From assembly GCA_963749905.1 (NCBI GenBank), contig CAVVOF010000004.1:806001-870000 (forward strand): DNA of 64,000 nt, written 5' to 3'. A model generated the notes under the pieces. That model did not search any database. It saw only the letters and a program-made list of their open reading frames with translations, and was not told the origin of the DNA. This stretch comes from UBA10649 sp963749905. GTDB lineage: Bacteria; Actinomycetota; Actinomycetes; S36-B12. Made by a program: the position numbers and the translations under genes. This document shows, piece after piece, positions 28,311 to 37,591 of this stretch (position 1 is the first letter of the stretch; every line of letters begins with the position of its first letter).

Positions 28311-29096
28311 CTACCCGACGTTCTCCACCTCGATGAGTCCGAGCGCCTCCCCGGTCGCCACCGCCTGACGACGGTCATGCACGCCAAGCGCCCGATAGAT
28401 CGCCAGTGAGTCCATCCGGACCGTCGACTCGCTGAAACCGATACGCACCGAGATCTGCTGCATCGTCAGATCCCGGGCCAACAGCTGCAGCACGGTCAGT
28501 TGCCGAGGGGACAGGTGTGGCGCCACCCCGTGCTCGGTCGGACGGCTCGTCGCATGCAGGGCGGCGTCGTACAGGGCGAGCACGTCTGGGATGCCCATCA
28601 CCCGTTCGGCGACCAAACGCTCCGGCATGCAGGCCGCCAACGTGAGCACCAGATAGCAGTGGGAATCGGGGGGTCCCCCTAGTGGCCACGCCGCCATCGG
28701 CCGGCATCCTGCGAAGTCGTCCTCGGTGTGCAGCACGGGCTGCCCAGAGGTGCCCGCAAGCAGGTCCCGGATGGCCGCCACCTCCCACTCGCCATCGCAG
28801 TCGCTCAACCCGTCCGCGTCCGTCAGCTCGTCGTAGCGGGCCCGGATCGTGATGTCATCGCCCTGAACGCGCACGACGAAGGCGCCAGACGCGGCGATCG
28901 GCCAGGACAGCAATCCGACCAGGAACCTGGTCACCTCATCCATCTCGGGACGGGTGGCGAGGAACCGCGCGAAGGTCAGCGCGGGGATCCGCCCCGGTCG
29001 GTCGCTCCAGCGCCGGCGATCACGGGCACCGTCGTTCGCGTCCTCGTGCAGGGAGTCACGAGCCTCTGGCCCTCGCTCCTGCGCGGCGATGTCCAC
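28311..29096 (-). CDS. LuxR-type transcriptional regulator
   Basis: 261 residues from GTG 29096, chosen for the GGGGAGG five bases upstream. The C-terminal helix-turn-helix is LSPRQLTVLQLLARDLTMQQ with ISVRIGFSESTVRM, a canonical LuxR/FixJ fold. The N-terminal 180 residues look like a GAF-type ligand domain but show no clear motif. The gene ends 49 bp before the LolA-like gene on the same strand and could be co-transcribed with it and the exporter; it may regulate that operon. Ligand unknown. Confidence 0.78.
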   Translation of the reverse strand: MDIAAQERGPEARDSLHEDANDGARDRRRWSDRPGRIPALTFARFLATRPEMDEVTRFLVGLLSWPIAASGAFVVRVQGDDITIRARYDELTDADGLSDCDGEWEVAAIRDLLAGTSGQPVLHTEDDFAGCRPMAAWPLGGPPDSHCYLVLTLAACMPERLVAERVMGIPDVLALYDAALHATSRPTEHGVAPHLSPRQLTVLQLLARDLTMQQISVRIGFSESTVRMDSLAIYRALGVHDRRQAVATGEALGLIEVENVG

Positions 29097-29257
29097 GTGC
29101 ACCTCCCCGTCTGGCACCCTGCGGCATTCCCTTGCTACTCCCATCGTAGGAAGCAGGAGGGCCGATTTCCTGTCACACACGAGGGCGCCGGAGCCACCCG
29201 GCCCCAGCGCCCGAACCCGTCTCATCGGTCTCCTACCGGACGGGAATCCTCACTTCC

Positions 29258-30461
29258 TCATCGTGCTGACCCGCCACCACCGACAAGTCCCACATCGATG
29301 TAGGTCAGATCGTTGGTGTCGTCGACGACGGCGGTGTTGCCAGCGCCCTCGTCCTCGGCGGCAGACAGTGACCTCTTCCTCGACGGCCTGCAGGATTCCG
29401 GCTCCGACCAGTGTCGCGCCGGAGTCGAACTCAGCGTCGTTGTCCAGGCTGAAGGTCAGCCGGTACTCGCCTTCCTCGAGCCCCGACGTCCTCCAGACGA
29501 ACCCGTACACGATCTTGCCGCCGACGTTCAGCTCAGCGCCGTAGGAGCCCGGTCCATCGCTGGTCCGCTCCCAGGTCGCCATGTTGAACACCGGCGCCGT
29601 CGCTCCTGTGCCGGTCCACTGATGCGTCGCCGCATCCCAGGTCAGGGATCCGGCAGTAGCGGCGTCGATCTTCTGGATGGTCAGCCGTGCACCAGCGGTG
29701 TAGACCATGGCCTCCGTGCTCTCGAAGGACACCGGAACGTAGTTGCCGGCGCTTCCCGTCACCCGCAGGCCCCACACCTCGTCGGTGCCCGAACCGCTGA
29801 TGTAGCACATCTCATAGCGGGTCATGGCCGCGTCCAAGACGCTGTCGTACAGCCCGGTCTCCACGCGCACGACCGTGCCCAGCTTCCAGTCCTTCGACTC
29901 GAGGTTGTCACCCCAGTCGATGGTGGTCACTGAGTTGGGCGTGGCGAGCACCGAGTCGGCCTGCCAGCTGTTCAGCGGGTCCTTCTGGACCGCGCCGAGG
30001 CAGGGGGTCAGGTCATCGGGGGTGTACGTGCCCGGCAGGACCGTGCCCTGGATCGTGACGACATCCATCACACCCGGCAGGGTGACTGTCCTGCCGGTCT
30101 CGGACCACTGGACCGGGAAGGACAGGTTGTTCCCTGCCGTCTCCCCGCCCGGCTTGCCGCCACCACCACCGGGGTCGTCCGGCTTGCCGCCGCCCCCGCC
30201 ACCGCCGGAGCCGCCGCCACCCATGTCTGCCGGGGGTCCACCACCGGTGTCCGCGGGCGGCCCGCCACCGGCATCCGTCGGCTGGGCCGCGTCCACGCCG
30301 TGTCCGCCTTCCGCGGACGCTGTCGCGTGCAGGCCCTGCCCACCCATCTCCCCACCGGCTCCAGCGCCGGCAGGTCCTCCGGCCGCCATGGCCGGAGCCA
30401 TCGCTGCCACCAGCAGAACGCTGGCGACTGTTGCGGCCTTCGCGATTCGTGACTTCATCAT
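29258..30461 (-). CDS. Secreted protein with glycine/proline-rich linker, unknown function; frameshifted near the 3' end
   Basis: 400 residues after correction. The signal peptide is MKSRIAKAATVASVLLVAAM with cleavage near AMAA. Residues 35-105 are a low-complexity Gly/Pro/Ala linker (PPADTGGGPPADMGGGG). The globular part contains VQWSETGRTVTLPGVMDVVT, WKLGTVVRVETGLYDSVLD and TDEVWGLRVTGSAGNYV, which look like beta-sandwich repeats. An extra base at 29363 shifts the last 35 codons; corrected, the end is acidic (VVDDTNDLTYIDVGLV) rather than arginine-rich. ATG 30461 has AGGAG at eight bases. No LPxTG motif or membrane anchor is visible. No family recognised; possibly a wall-associated or adhesive protein. 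Confidence 0.68.
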
Positions 30462-30787
30462 CGGGCTCACTCCTTCCACTCCCCGCCAGTCGGGTCCGGC
30501 CTCTCGTGCGCCGCGCCCGGCCTTCTTTCGTTGTCTGCTCCCGTCGCGGCCGCGGTCTCGACGGGTTCAGTGGCTCGCTTTCGGCTGTCACTTCGACGAT
30601 CCCGCCCGGCGAGCAGGAACTCAACTCCGCGCGAACCCGTTGCGGCCAAGGGACATCCAGACTTCGTGCGCGGCATCTAGACGCGGCTAGTCATCGTCTG
30701 GGCTCCGGCTGACGCGGGCTCGCCGGGCCGAGATCGCACCCGAAACGGACGACACTGAAGGTGAGTCACGAGATTCGGAGGTGGGTC
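30462..30787. other. Divergent intergenic region, 326 bp
   Basis: No open frame here resembles a protein. It must hold the promoters of the two divergent secreted-protein genes. A GGAAC at 30616 and CGTT at 30638 on the plus strand, 17 bases apart, resemble an ECF sigma promoter, but they lie 147 bases from the start of the downstream gene and the match is short, so I give it little weight. Confidence 0.35.
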
Positions 30788-31651
30788 ATGTTCGGAGTGG
30801 GTTGGAGCCGAAGAGCCCGAGGAAGTGCGATCTCCGGCCTCCTCGCGGCGGCGATCTGCTGCCTGTCGCTGCCCGGCAACGCTGTCGCGGCCACCGTGTC
30901 GGATCAGGCCGCCACCCGATTGCAGTCGGTCGCGGTGCAGGAGAAGGTCGCCCACGATGCCTACGCGACGTTTGCCGCACAGACGGCGGTGCCGATCTTC
31001 GACAACCTGATCGACGCGGAGAACCAGCATCAGGCCACGGTCCGGAGCCTGCTGGCCAAGCACGGCATCACCGATCCCACCGCGGGTGACGCGGCCGGTG
31101 CCTTCGATGACGCCGCCATCCAGGCGAGCTACAGCGCCGTGGTTGCGGCCGGGAGTGCGTCACCCCGGGCCGCTCTCGAGCAGGCGGTCGGGATCGAACG
31201 GATGCTGATCAGTGAGTGGTCCGCCATCCTGACGATGGATACCCCCAAGGACGTCCGCATGGTCGCCACGAACCTTCTCGACGCCGCGAGGAACCACCTG
31301 GCCGCCCTCGAGAAGGTGCTCGACGTGACGCCGCCGGCCGCCGCGCCCCCGGATAGCGCCGTTCAGCGCATCCAGACCGCGGAGGTCCGCGCACAGGTCA
31401 GTGGCCGACATCGCGTCGGCGAGATCCTCGTCCTGGCACCTCGTCCCCTGAGGACTGACGTCGGCGTCACGGTGCGGTGGCGGGTCACGCGGGAGACGCG
31501 CGCCCACTGCACCGTCCGGACGCTGGCAGGCGTGTCGACGGTGGAACTTCGGCTGCCCGGGCGCTGCACGGTCGTGGGGTACGCCCCGGCACCGTCGCCG
31601 GAGTACGCGCCGTTCCGCGTCACGCGGACCTACCGGGTGACTGGCACGTAG
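30788..31651 (+). CDS. Secreted DUF2202 (ferritin-like) protein
   Basis: 287 residues from ATG 30788, with GGAGG six bases upstream. A signal peptide (ISGLLAAAICCLSLPGNAVA) precedes a helical domain at about residues 35-180. That domain shows the DUF2202 pattern: QEKVAHDAYATFA, FDNLIDAENQHQATVRSLL, GIERMLISEW and NHLAALEKVL, with Glu and His residues placed as in ferritin-like four-helix bundles. The remaining 95 residues form a separate beta-rich part (RVGEILVLAPRPL, VTVRWRVTRETR). DUF2202 proteins are predicted metal-binding but have no known role. Confidence 0.8.
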   Translation: MFGVGWSRRARGSAISGLLAAAICCLSLPGNAVAATVSDQAATRLQSVAVQEKVAHDAYATFAAQTAVPIFDNLIDAENQHQATVRSLLAKHGITDPTAGDAAGAFDDAAIQASYSAVVAAGSASPRAALEQAVGIERMLISEWSAILTMDTPKDVRMVATNLLDAARNHLAALEKVLDVTPPAAAPPDSAVQRIQTAEVRAQVSGRHRVGEILVLAPRPLRTDVGVTVRWRVTRETRAHCTVRTLAGVSTVELRLPGRCTVVGYAPAPSPEYAPFRVTRTYRVTGT

Positions 31652-31668
31652 CTTCCGACGGACAGGGC

Positions 31669-31734
31669 CCCGTCGAGCGTGGCGCTCAGGCGCGACACAC
31701 CGAGCGCGGTCGCCTGAGCTCCACGCTCGACGGG
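31669..31734. terminator. Bidirectional terminator between convergent genes
   Basis: Nested inverted repeats. The outer arms are CCCGTCGAGCGTGG (31669-31682) and CCACGCTCGACGGG (31721-31734), a perfect 14-bp match. The inner arms are CTCAGGCG (31685-31692) and CGCCTGAG (31711-31718). The hairpin lies in the 98 bases between the DUF2202 stop and the convergent helicase stop, so it can end both transcripts. There is no T-run, as is common for GC-rich terminators. Confidence 0.75.
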
Positions 31735-31749
31735 TGGGATCGGGTGCTG

Positions 31750-33021
31750 CTAGCGGCCCTTGCGGTCGCGCCCGGGCTTGCGCGGCGAACGGCTGAACTT
31801 GCGGCCCTGCGGCGCTCGCCTCTCGGCGGGACGACGCGGTGCCTCCCACGGCACGCCCGAGGGCTCGCGAGCGCCGGTGACGTCGGCGAGTGCCGGGTCA
31901 AGGGGACGGACGCGGGTGACCTTCGGCCGGACACCGGCAGCCGACGTCAGCTTGACGACGGCATGCTGCGCCTTCGGATTGGCGAGGGTGATGACCGTGC
32001 CCGACTCGCCGGCACGGGCGGTGCGCCCGGCCCGGTGCAGGTAGTCCTTCGGACCCGCGGGCGGGTCCAGCTGGACGACGAGGGAGATGCCGTCGACGTG
32101 GATGCCGCGCGCGGCCACGTCGGTGGCGACGAGCACCGTGGTCACGCCGTCACGGAAGTCCGCGAGGGTCCGCGTGCGCACGCCCTGGGTCTTGCCGCCG
32201 TGCAGCCCGCCGGCGGGCACGCCACTCGCGACGAGGTGATCGGTCATCCGATCGACGCCCGCCTGGGTGCGCGCGAAGAAGATGGTGCGGCCCTGCCGCG
32301 CTCCGATGCGGGCGATGACCTCGCTCCGGTCCATCGGGTGCACGAGCATGACGTGATGATCCATGGACTCGACGGGCGCGCGCTCGGGCGTGAGCTCGTG
32401 GCGGGCGGGATTGTGGAGGTAGTTGCGGATGATGACGTCGACGTCGCCGTCCAACGTCGCACTGAACAGCATGCGCTGGCTCTTCGGGCGGGTGAGGTCG
32501 AGGATCTCGCGCACCTGCGGGAGGAAGCCCATGTCGGCCATCTGGTCGGCCTCGTCGAGCACGGTGATCCGGGTACGCGACAGGTCGACTGCACCCTTGT
32601 TGACCAGGTCGGTCAGTCGGCCCGGCGTGGCGACAACGATGTGCACGCCGCGCTTGATCGCGTCGATCTGCTTGCCGTACGGCATGCCGCCGGCGACCAG
32701 ACGGATGCGCACCCGGATGGCGTCAGCGAGCGGGGTGAGGCTGTCCGAGACCTGCATGGCGAGTTCGCGGGTGGGCACGAGGATCAGGGCCTGCGGCTGG
32801 AGAGGAGTGGCGGCCGTGCCCTCGAGCCGGGTCAGCATGGCCAGCCCGAAGGCCAGCGTCTTGCCCGATCCGGTCTTGGCGCGAGCCAGTACGTCCCGGC
32901 CGGCGATGCCGTCGGGAAGGGTCGCGACCTGGACGGGGAAGGGCTCGTTGATGCCCGTCCGGGCGAGGGCCTGGGTGAGGGATGCGGACACGCCAAGGCC
33001 GGCGAAAGTGGGGGTACTCAT
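31750..33021 (-). CDS. DEAD-box ATP-dependent RNA helicase
   Basis: 423 residues from ATG 33021. The Q motif is FAGLGVSASLTQALARTGIN. Then come ARAKTGSGKT (motif I), LVPTRELA (Ia), TPGRL (Ib), LDEADQM (II, variant DEAD), LFSATL (III), VATDVAARGIHV (V) and HRAGRTARAG (VI). The C-terminal tail is basic and disordered (RKFSRSPRKPGRDRKGR), typical of RNA-binding tails in cold-shock and ribosome-assembly helicases. The frame stays open upstream to 33207, but that part lies in an arginine-rich leader, suggesting a long 5' untranslated region as is usual for such helicases. Confidence 0.92.
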   Translation of the reverse strand: MSTPTFAGLGVSASLTQALARTGINEPFPVQVATLPDGIAGRDVLARAKTGSGKTLAFGLAMLTRLEGTAATPLQPQALILVPTRELAMQVSDSLTPLADAIRVRIRLVAGGMPYGKQIDAIKRGVHIVVATPGRLTDLVNKGAVDLSRTRITVLDEADQMADMGFLPQVREILDLTRPKSQRMLFSATLDGDVDVIIRNYLHNPARHELTPERAPVESMDHHVMLVHPMDRSEVIARIGARQGRTIFFARTQAGVDRMTDHLVASGVPAGGLHGGKTQGVRTRTLADFRDGVTTVLVATDVAARGIHVDGISLVVQLDPPAGPKDYLHRAGRTARAGESGTVITLANPKAQHAVVKLTSAAGVRPKVTRVRPLDPALADVTGAREPSGVPWEAPRRPAERRAPQGRKFSRSPRKPGRDRKGR

Positions 33022-33179
33022 GACGAAACTGGTCCAATCGAGACGACAAGCGCGCCTCGATTGCGATCCCGATGTGATCGCCTTGGTGCCAAGACTCGCG
33101 AGTGGGCGCCTGCGCGCCGTGAAGGTGTCGCCGATGGGCGACGACCCAACGGTACGGGACGTCGAACCAATCGCGAAAT

Positions 33180-33244
33180 CGCCGAGACCTGCTGGTACCG
33201 ACACCAACCGGCGCGGTTGGTGTCGGTACCAGCAGGTCTCGGCG
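33180..33244. repeat. 31-bp perfect inverted repeat with a 3-base loop
   Basis: The left arm (33180-33210) and right arm (33214-33244) are exact reverse complements, separated by GCG. The core of the right arm reads GGTTGGTGTCGGTACCAGCA. It starts six bases beyond the stop of the YCII gene on the minus strand, so it could be that gene's terminator, but the stem is far longer than other hairpins in this window. It lies in the 228 bases before the helicase start. No second copy was noticed. Confidence 0.9.
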
Positions 33245-33249
33245 CGGGA

Positions 33250-33565
33250 CTAGGAGCCCGGCATCGGGAGCAGCTCGAGCACCTCGATCGTCCCGGCTGC
33301 CTTGTGCGGGTGCTCCGCGAGCACCTCTTCGAGGGCAGCGAGGTCGTCCGCCTGCAGGAGGGAGTAGCCGCCGATCCAGCCGGCCGGCCCGGGGTCAGCG
33401 TCACTGGTCGGCATCGTCGGCGACCCGAAGTCGACGAGATGCAGGTCCGGCTGCCGCACCCCAAGCCATCCAGGCCGCCATGCTCGCCTCCATGTCCTCT
33501 GGTGTGCCGGCCATCTGCTCGCCGATCGGCATGGTGGAGCGGTACAGAATCAGGTAGTTGGGCAT
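33250..33565 (-). CDS. YCII-related domain protein, frameshifted
   Basis: 104 residues after correction, the usual length of the family. It starts MPNYLILYRSTMPIGEQMAG with GGAGG upstream of ATG 33565. Removing an extra base at 33440 joins WMAWGAAAGP to ALVDFGSPTMP, and the rest is AGWIGGYSLLQADDLAALEE. The phase GYSLLQADDLAAL with a preceding G-rich turn is characteristic of the YCII (dimeric alpha/beta ferredoxin-like) family. These proteins occur with ECF sigma factors or as possible enzymes of unknown reaction. It stands alone upstream of the palindrome. Confidence 0.78.
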
Positions 33566-33645
33566 GCTGCCCTCCGCGCTCGTGATGGTCCCCCCGGGGA
33601 CCTCGTCAGTATGTCCCTGAGATCGCGCGCTGTCACGAGTCCATG

Positions 33646-34992
33646 TCATCCAGACGTGACGCGGAACAGGCGCCAGGTATCGGGAACGCCCTTGAGCTCG
33701 TGCTCCCCTGCGTCCTCGAAGTGCAGCCCGGATCCGGCCGTCAGGTCCTTCACCGTCGATGACGCCCACACTTCGGACGGGCCAGCCAGGGCGGACACAC
33801 GCGCACCGATGTGCACCGCCAGGCCGCCGACATCGTCCCCGAGCAGCTCGATCTCACCGGTGTGGCAGCCCGCCCGGACTTCGAGACCCAGCAGCCGCGC
33901 AGACGAGGCGATGGCCTGCGCGCAGCGCACCGCGCGTGCAGGGCCGTCGAAGACCGCCAGCAGCCCATCCCCGGTCGAGGTCACGAATCGTCCCCGGAAG
34001 CGATCCACCTCGCGACGGGCCAGTTCCCGCTCGCGCGCCAGGACGGCCGTCCACGCTGCGTCCCCCATCGCCGCCGCCCGCTCCGTGGAGGCCACGATGT
34101 CGGTGAACAGCACGGTCGCGAGAACCCGCTCGGTGAGTTCCTCGCCGTCACGAAGTTCCGCGAGGAAGCGGCCGATCTCGTCCACGATGGCGTCGGAGTC
34201 CCCTGCCCACGGGAAGTGGTCCGCGCCCGGAAGCTCGGCGTACCGCGCACCGGGGATCTGCCCCGCGATGTAGCGGCCCTGGCCGACCGGCTCGACTGCG
34301 TCATCCGTGCGGTGCATCACCAGCGTCGGTACGCCGATCGACGGAAGCAGCGAACGGATGTCCGTGATCCTCAGCTGCTCCTCCATCGCCAACTGGCTTC
34401 CAGGGCTCGCCGCGAGTCGCAGGAAGCGCGCCCACCACCGTTCGATGCGGCTGTCGCCCACGTGCGACGGGAGGAAGAGCGCCATCGACTCGCGCGCGTA
34501 CTCCGACGTGCCCCATCCATCCCGCACCCCGGCCAGATACGTGCTCCACGCCTCGTCCGACCACTGCCACGGGTAGTCGGGCCTCTGGGTGCCGACCGCC
34601 GTCGCGGCATAGAGGATCAGCCCCGCAACGCGCTCAGGTCGGCTGCTGGCGAACAGCGCGCACTGCGCGGCCGCCTCCTCGAATCCGAAGACGACCGCCC
34701 GGTCCACGCCGCAGGCGTCCAACACCACCGCGATGTCGTCGACAAGATCCTCAAGCGGAGGGACAGCATCGGGCGAGAACCGATCCGACAGCCCGGTTCC
34801 TCTTCGGTCGATGACGATCACTCGGGCCAGCTCCCCAGCCGCCGGAGATACCGCGCGTACAGCGGGTTCTCCCAGATGATCTCGAGATTGTCGAACGGCG
34901 ACGATGCACACCAGGGTCAAGCTGCCCTCGCCCATCGCCTCGAAGGCGATCGAGACGGAGCCGTTCCGCGCATAGCGAACCTCAGGCTCCAC
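33646..34992 (-). CDS. Alpha/beta-hydrolase-like domain fused to class III nucleotide cyclase
   Basis: 448 residues. Residues 1-260 have the alpha/beta-hydrolase layout (VIDRRGTGLSD, VPTLVMHRTDDAVEPVGQGR, ADHFPW). At the nucleophile elbow the sequence is FGFEEAA, with Glu where Ser is expected, so hydrolysis is doubtful. Residues 275-445 are a class III cyclase: LFTDIVASTER carries the first metal Asp and STGDGLLAVFDGP the second. The Lys that selects adenine three residues before GDG is replaced by Thr, so the nucleotide is uncertain. It is a paralogue of the gene at 51586. GTG 34992 has an AGGG-like site. It diverges from the ABC fusion gene with 67 bases between. Confidence 0.85.
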   Translation of the reverse strand: MEPEVRYARNGSVSIAFEAMGEGSLTLVCIVAVRQSRDHLGEPAVRAVSPAAGELARVIVIDRRGTGLSDRFSPDAVPPLEDLVDDIAVVLDACGVDRAVVFGFEEAAAQCALFASSRPERVAGLILYAATAVGTQRPDYPWQWSDEAWSTYLAGVRDGWGTSEYARESMALFLPSHVGDSRIERWWARFLRLAASPGSQLAMEEQLRITDIRSLLPSIGVPTLVMHRTDDAVEPVGQGRYIAGQIPGARYAELPGADHFPWAGDSDAIVDEIGRFLAELRDGEELTERVLATVLFTDIVASTERAAAMGDAAWTAVLARERELARREVDRFRGRFVTSTGDGLLAVFDGPARAVRCAQAIASSARLLGLEVRAGCHTGEIELLGDDVGGLAVHIGARVSALAGPSEVWASSTVKDLTAGSGLHFEDAGEHELKGVPDTWRLFRVTSG

Positions 34993-35059
34993 GCTCGCAC
35001 CCTAGTCGCGTCAGGCGCCTGCCCGTGCGCCGATCGCAACCGCGCCTTAGGGTCGACGA

Positions 35060-37591
35060 ATGGGGCGACTGATGCGCAGGCGACGCACCGTCGCGATCGT
35101 GGTGGCGATCGTCGTGGTGCTCTCCCTCGTGGGGCTGCTGGCGGTCACCCGTGCCTCGGATGCCGCCATCGAGCCGGAGCCGTTGCGCCTGGCCGGCGCC
35201 GCGACGTCCGCCGCCGACGCGACACCGGTGTCCCTGGACGCGGACCTCTACCTCCCCCCGACCCTCGGGCCGGGCGAGACCGCGCCCGCGGTCCTGCTCG
35301 CCCACGGGTTCGGCGGCAGCAAGGACTCCGTCGCCGAGGAGGCGGTGGCCTTCGCCGAGGCGGGCTTCGTGGTGCTCGCCTACTCCGCGCGCGGCTTCGG
35401 CGAGTCGACAGGGTCCATCTCCATGAACGCGCCGGACTTCGAGGTCGCGGACGCGTCCGCCCTCATCGACGTGCTCGCCGAGCGCCCCGAGGTCGTTCAG
35501 GACGGGGCTGGGGACCCGGTCGTCGGCATCGCCGGCGGGTCCTACGGCGGGGCGCTCGCCCTGCTCGCCGCCGGGTACGACGACCGGGTCGACGCGATCG
35601 CGGCCGACATCACCTGGAACAGTCTCGAGGACTCGCTCTTCAGCCAGAACGCCGTCGGCGTGGACGACCTCGGTGTCTACAAGTCACTGTGGTCCGGGCT
35701 CTTCTTCAGCGCCGGACTCGCGCTGCCGGACGGCACCGTCACGGAGTGCGGACGGTTCACGGAGGAGTGGTGTCGCGCCTACTCCACGGCGGCCGTCGAG
35801 GGCACGGTCACGCCCGACGGCTCGGAGCTGATGCGGCGGTCCTCGCCAGCGAGCATCACCGACCGCATCACGGCCCCCACGCTGCTCGGCGGTGGGCAGG
35901 CGGACTCGCTCTTCCCACTGAGCCAGGTCAACGCGAACGCGGAGCAGATATCCCGTGCCAATCCCGATGTTCCGCTGAAGGTCGTCTGGCACGCCGGGGG
36001 ACATGACGGCGGACTGACGTCGCCCGAGTCCGTCACCGAGCAGCTCCGGGCGCTGACGATCGACTGGTTCCGTGCCCACCTGGGCGACGGGGAAGCGGCC
36101 AGCACCGACTTCGTGTACGCGGTCACCGAGGGATCCGCGCTGAGCGACCGAGCGGCCGGCACCTTCGAGGTGTCCGTCGCGCCCGCATACCCCGGGCTGG
36201 ACGGCACCGCCCAGACCACCCTTCCGCTGACCGGGCCGCCCCAGCAGGTCCTCGCCCCCGCCGGCGGCATCCCTGCAGCGATCTCCTCGCTGCCGGGCTT
36301 CGGAGGCGTGGGCGCGCTGCTCCAGCGGGCGACGGGTGCGCTGGGCGCAGGGAACCAGACGGCGACCTTCGTCACGGCCCCGCTGGACGCGCCGCTCGAC
36401 GTCGTCGGCTCGTCACGTGTGCGCATCTCCGTCGCGAGCGACCGGCCCATCGAGGACGTCACGCTCTTCGCAGCCCTACGACCCCTCGACGAGCAAGGAC
36501 GCACACAACTGCCCGCCGGGCTGGTCGCTCCCGTGCGACTGCCCGCACTCGACGAACGCCCGATCGAGCTCGACATCGAGCTGCCCGCCATCGTGACGGA
36601 GTTCGCGCCGGGGACGCGGCTCGCCGTGACGGTCACGACGACGGATCAGGCCTACCGGATGCCGGCCGGCCCGGCGGTCTACACGGTGGGTCTTGTCTCG
36701 GGTGTCGTCGACGTCCCGCAGGTTGACGGAACCCGCGCGTCGACGGGCCTGGCGACCTGGGTCTGGCCGCTGGTCGGACTGGCCTTCCTCGTGCTTGTCG
36801 CCCTGATCCTGCTGATTACCAGGCCCCGGCGCCCGCATCAGGATCCGGCCAGCGCGCCGGCCGCTCCCCTCACCGTCTCGGGGCTGGTCAAGGAGTACCC
36901 CGGCGGAGTGCGCGCGGTGGACGGCGTCGACTTCACCGTCGAGCGCGGGGTCGTGCTCGGCCTGCTGGGACCGAACGGGGCCGGCAAGAGCACCACCATG
37001 CGCATGGCGATGGGCCTGATCAGCCCGACGGCCGGACAGGTGCACATCTTCGGCGAGCTCGTCACTCCCGGCGCGCCGGCGCTGGCTCGGACGGGCTGCT
37101 TCATCGAGGGGCCGGGCCTCCTCCCACACCTCAGCGGACGCCAGAACCTCGACCTGTTCTGGCGTGCCTCTGGCCGCAGCGGCGATCCCCGGATGGATGA
37201 GGTGCTCGACATCGCCGGTCTCGGCAGCGCCATCGACCGTCGCGTGCGCACGTACAGCCAGGGCATGCGCCAGCGCCTGGGCATCGCGCAGGCGATGCTC
37301 GGCCTGCCGGACCTGCTGATCCTCGACGAGCCCACCAACGGGCTCGACCCGCCCCAGATCAAGGAGATGCGCGAGGTGCTCAGGTCCTACGCGCAGGACG
37401 GCAGGACGGTGATCGTCTCGTCGCACCTGCTCAGCGAGGTGGAGCAGACCTGCACCCATGTCGTCGTGATGAGCGGGGGTCGCCTCATCGCGGAGGGCGA
37501 AGTGGCGACGCTGCTGGGCAAGCATCGAGGGCGACGGCTAGAGGACGTGTTCCTCGACCTCGTCGGGGAAGGGCACGAGGTGAAGTCATGA
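35060..37591 (+). CDS. Extracytoplasmic alpha/beta hydrolase (S15/CocE-like) fused to an ABC ATPase
   Basis: 843 residues. A basic start and helix (VAIVVAIVVVLSLVGLLAVT, about 9-29) export a hydrolase domain (about 40-350). That domain has the HGFGGSKDS oxyanion region, nucleophile Ser in GIAGGSYGGALAL, Asp near GGGQADSLFP and His in WHAGGHDGG. A jelly-roll-like part (about 360-560) recalls X-prolyl dipeptidyl peptidases. A second helix (WVWPLVGLAFLVLVALILLI) brings the chain back to the cytosol, where an ABC domain fills about 610-843: Walker A GPNGAGKST, signature YSQGMRQRLGIA, Walker B LLILDEPTNGLDPPQ. The hydrolase would thus sit outside and the ATPase inside. It overlaps the permease gene by four bases (ATGA). 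Confidence 0.9.
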   Translation: MGRLMRRRRTVAIVVAIVVVLSLVGLLAVTRASDAAIEPEPLRLAGAATSAADATPVSLDADLYLPPTLGPGETAPAVLLAHGFGGSKDSVAEEAVAFAEAGFVVLAYSARGFGESTGSISMNAPDFEVADASALIDVLAERPEVVQDGAGDPVVGIAGGSYGGALALLAAGYDDRVDAIAADITWNSLEDSLFSQNAVGVDDLGVYKSLWSGLFFSAGLALPDGTVTECGRFTEEWCRAYSTAAVEGTVTPDGSELMRRSSPASITDRITAPTLLGGGQADSLFPLSQVNANAEQISRANPDVPLKVVWHAGGHDGGLTSPESVTEQLRALTIDWFRAHLGDGEAASTDFVYAVTEGSALSDRAAGTFEVSVAPAYPGLDGTAQTTLPLTGPPQQVLAPAGGIPAAISSLPGFGGVGALLQRATGALGAGNQTATFVTAPLDAPLDVVGSSRVRISVASDRPIEDVTLFAALRPLDEQGRTQLPAGLVAPVRLPALDERPIELDIELPAIVTEFAPGTRLAVTVTTTDQAYRMPAGPAVYTVGLVSGVVDVPQVDGTRASTGLATWVWPLVGLAFLVLVALILLITRPRRPHQDPASAPAAPLTVSGLVKEYPGGVRAVDGVDFTVERGVVLGLLGPNGAGKSTTMRMAMGLISPTAGQVHIFGELVTPGAPALARTGCFIEGPGLLPHLSGRQNLDLFWRASGRSGDPRMDEVLDIAGLGSAIDRRVRTYSQGMRQRLGIAQAMLGLPDLLILDEPTNGLDPPQIKEMREVLRSYAQDGRTVIVSSHLLSEVEQTCTHVVVMSGGRLIAEGEVATLLGKHRGRRLEDVFLDLVGEGHEVKS

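Noticed and set aside
30616..30641. ECF sigma promoter GGAAC-N17-CGTT
   Set aside because: The short match is expected by chance in this composition, and it lies far from the start of the next gene.
33180..33244. Palindrome as terminal repeats of an insertion sequence
   Set aside because: The arms are separated by only three bases, no transposase lies nearby and no target duplication is visible.
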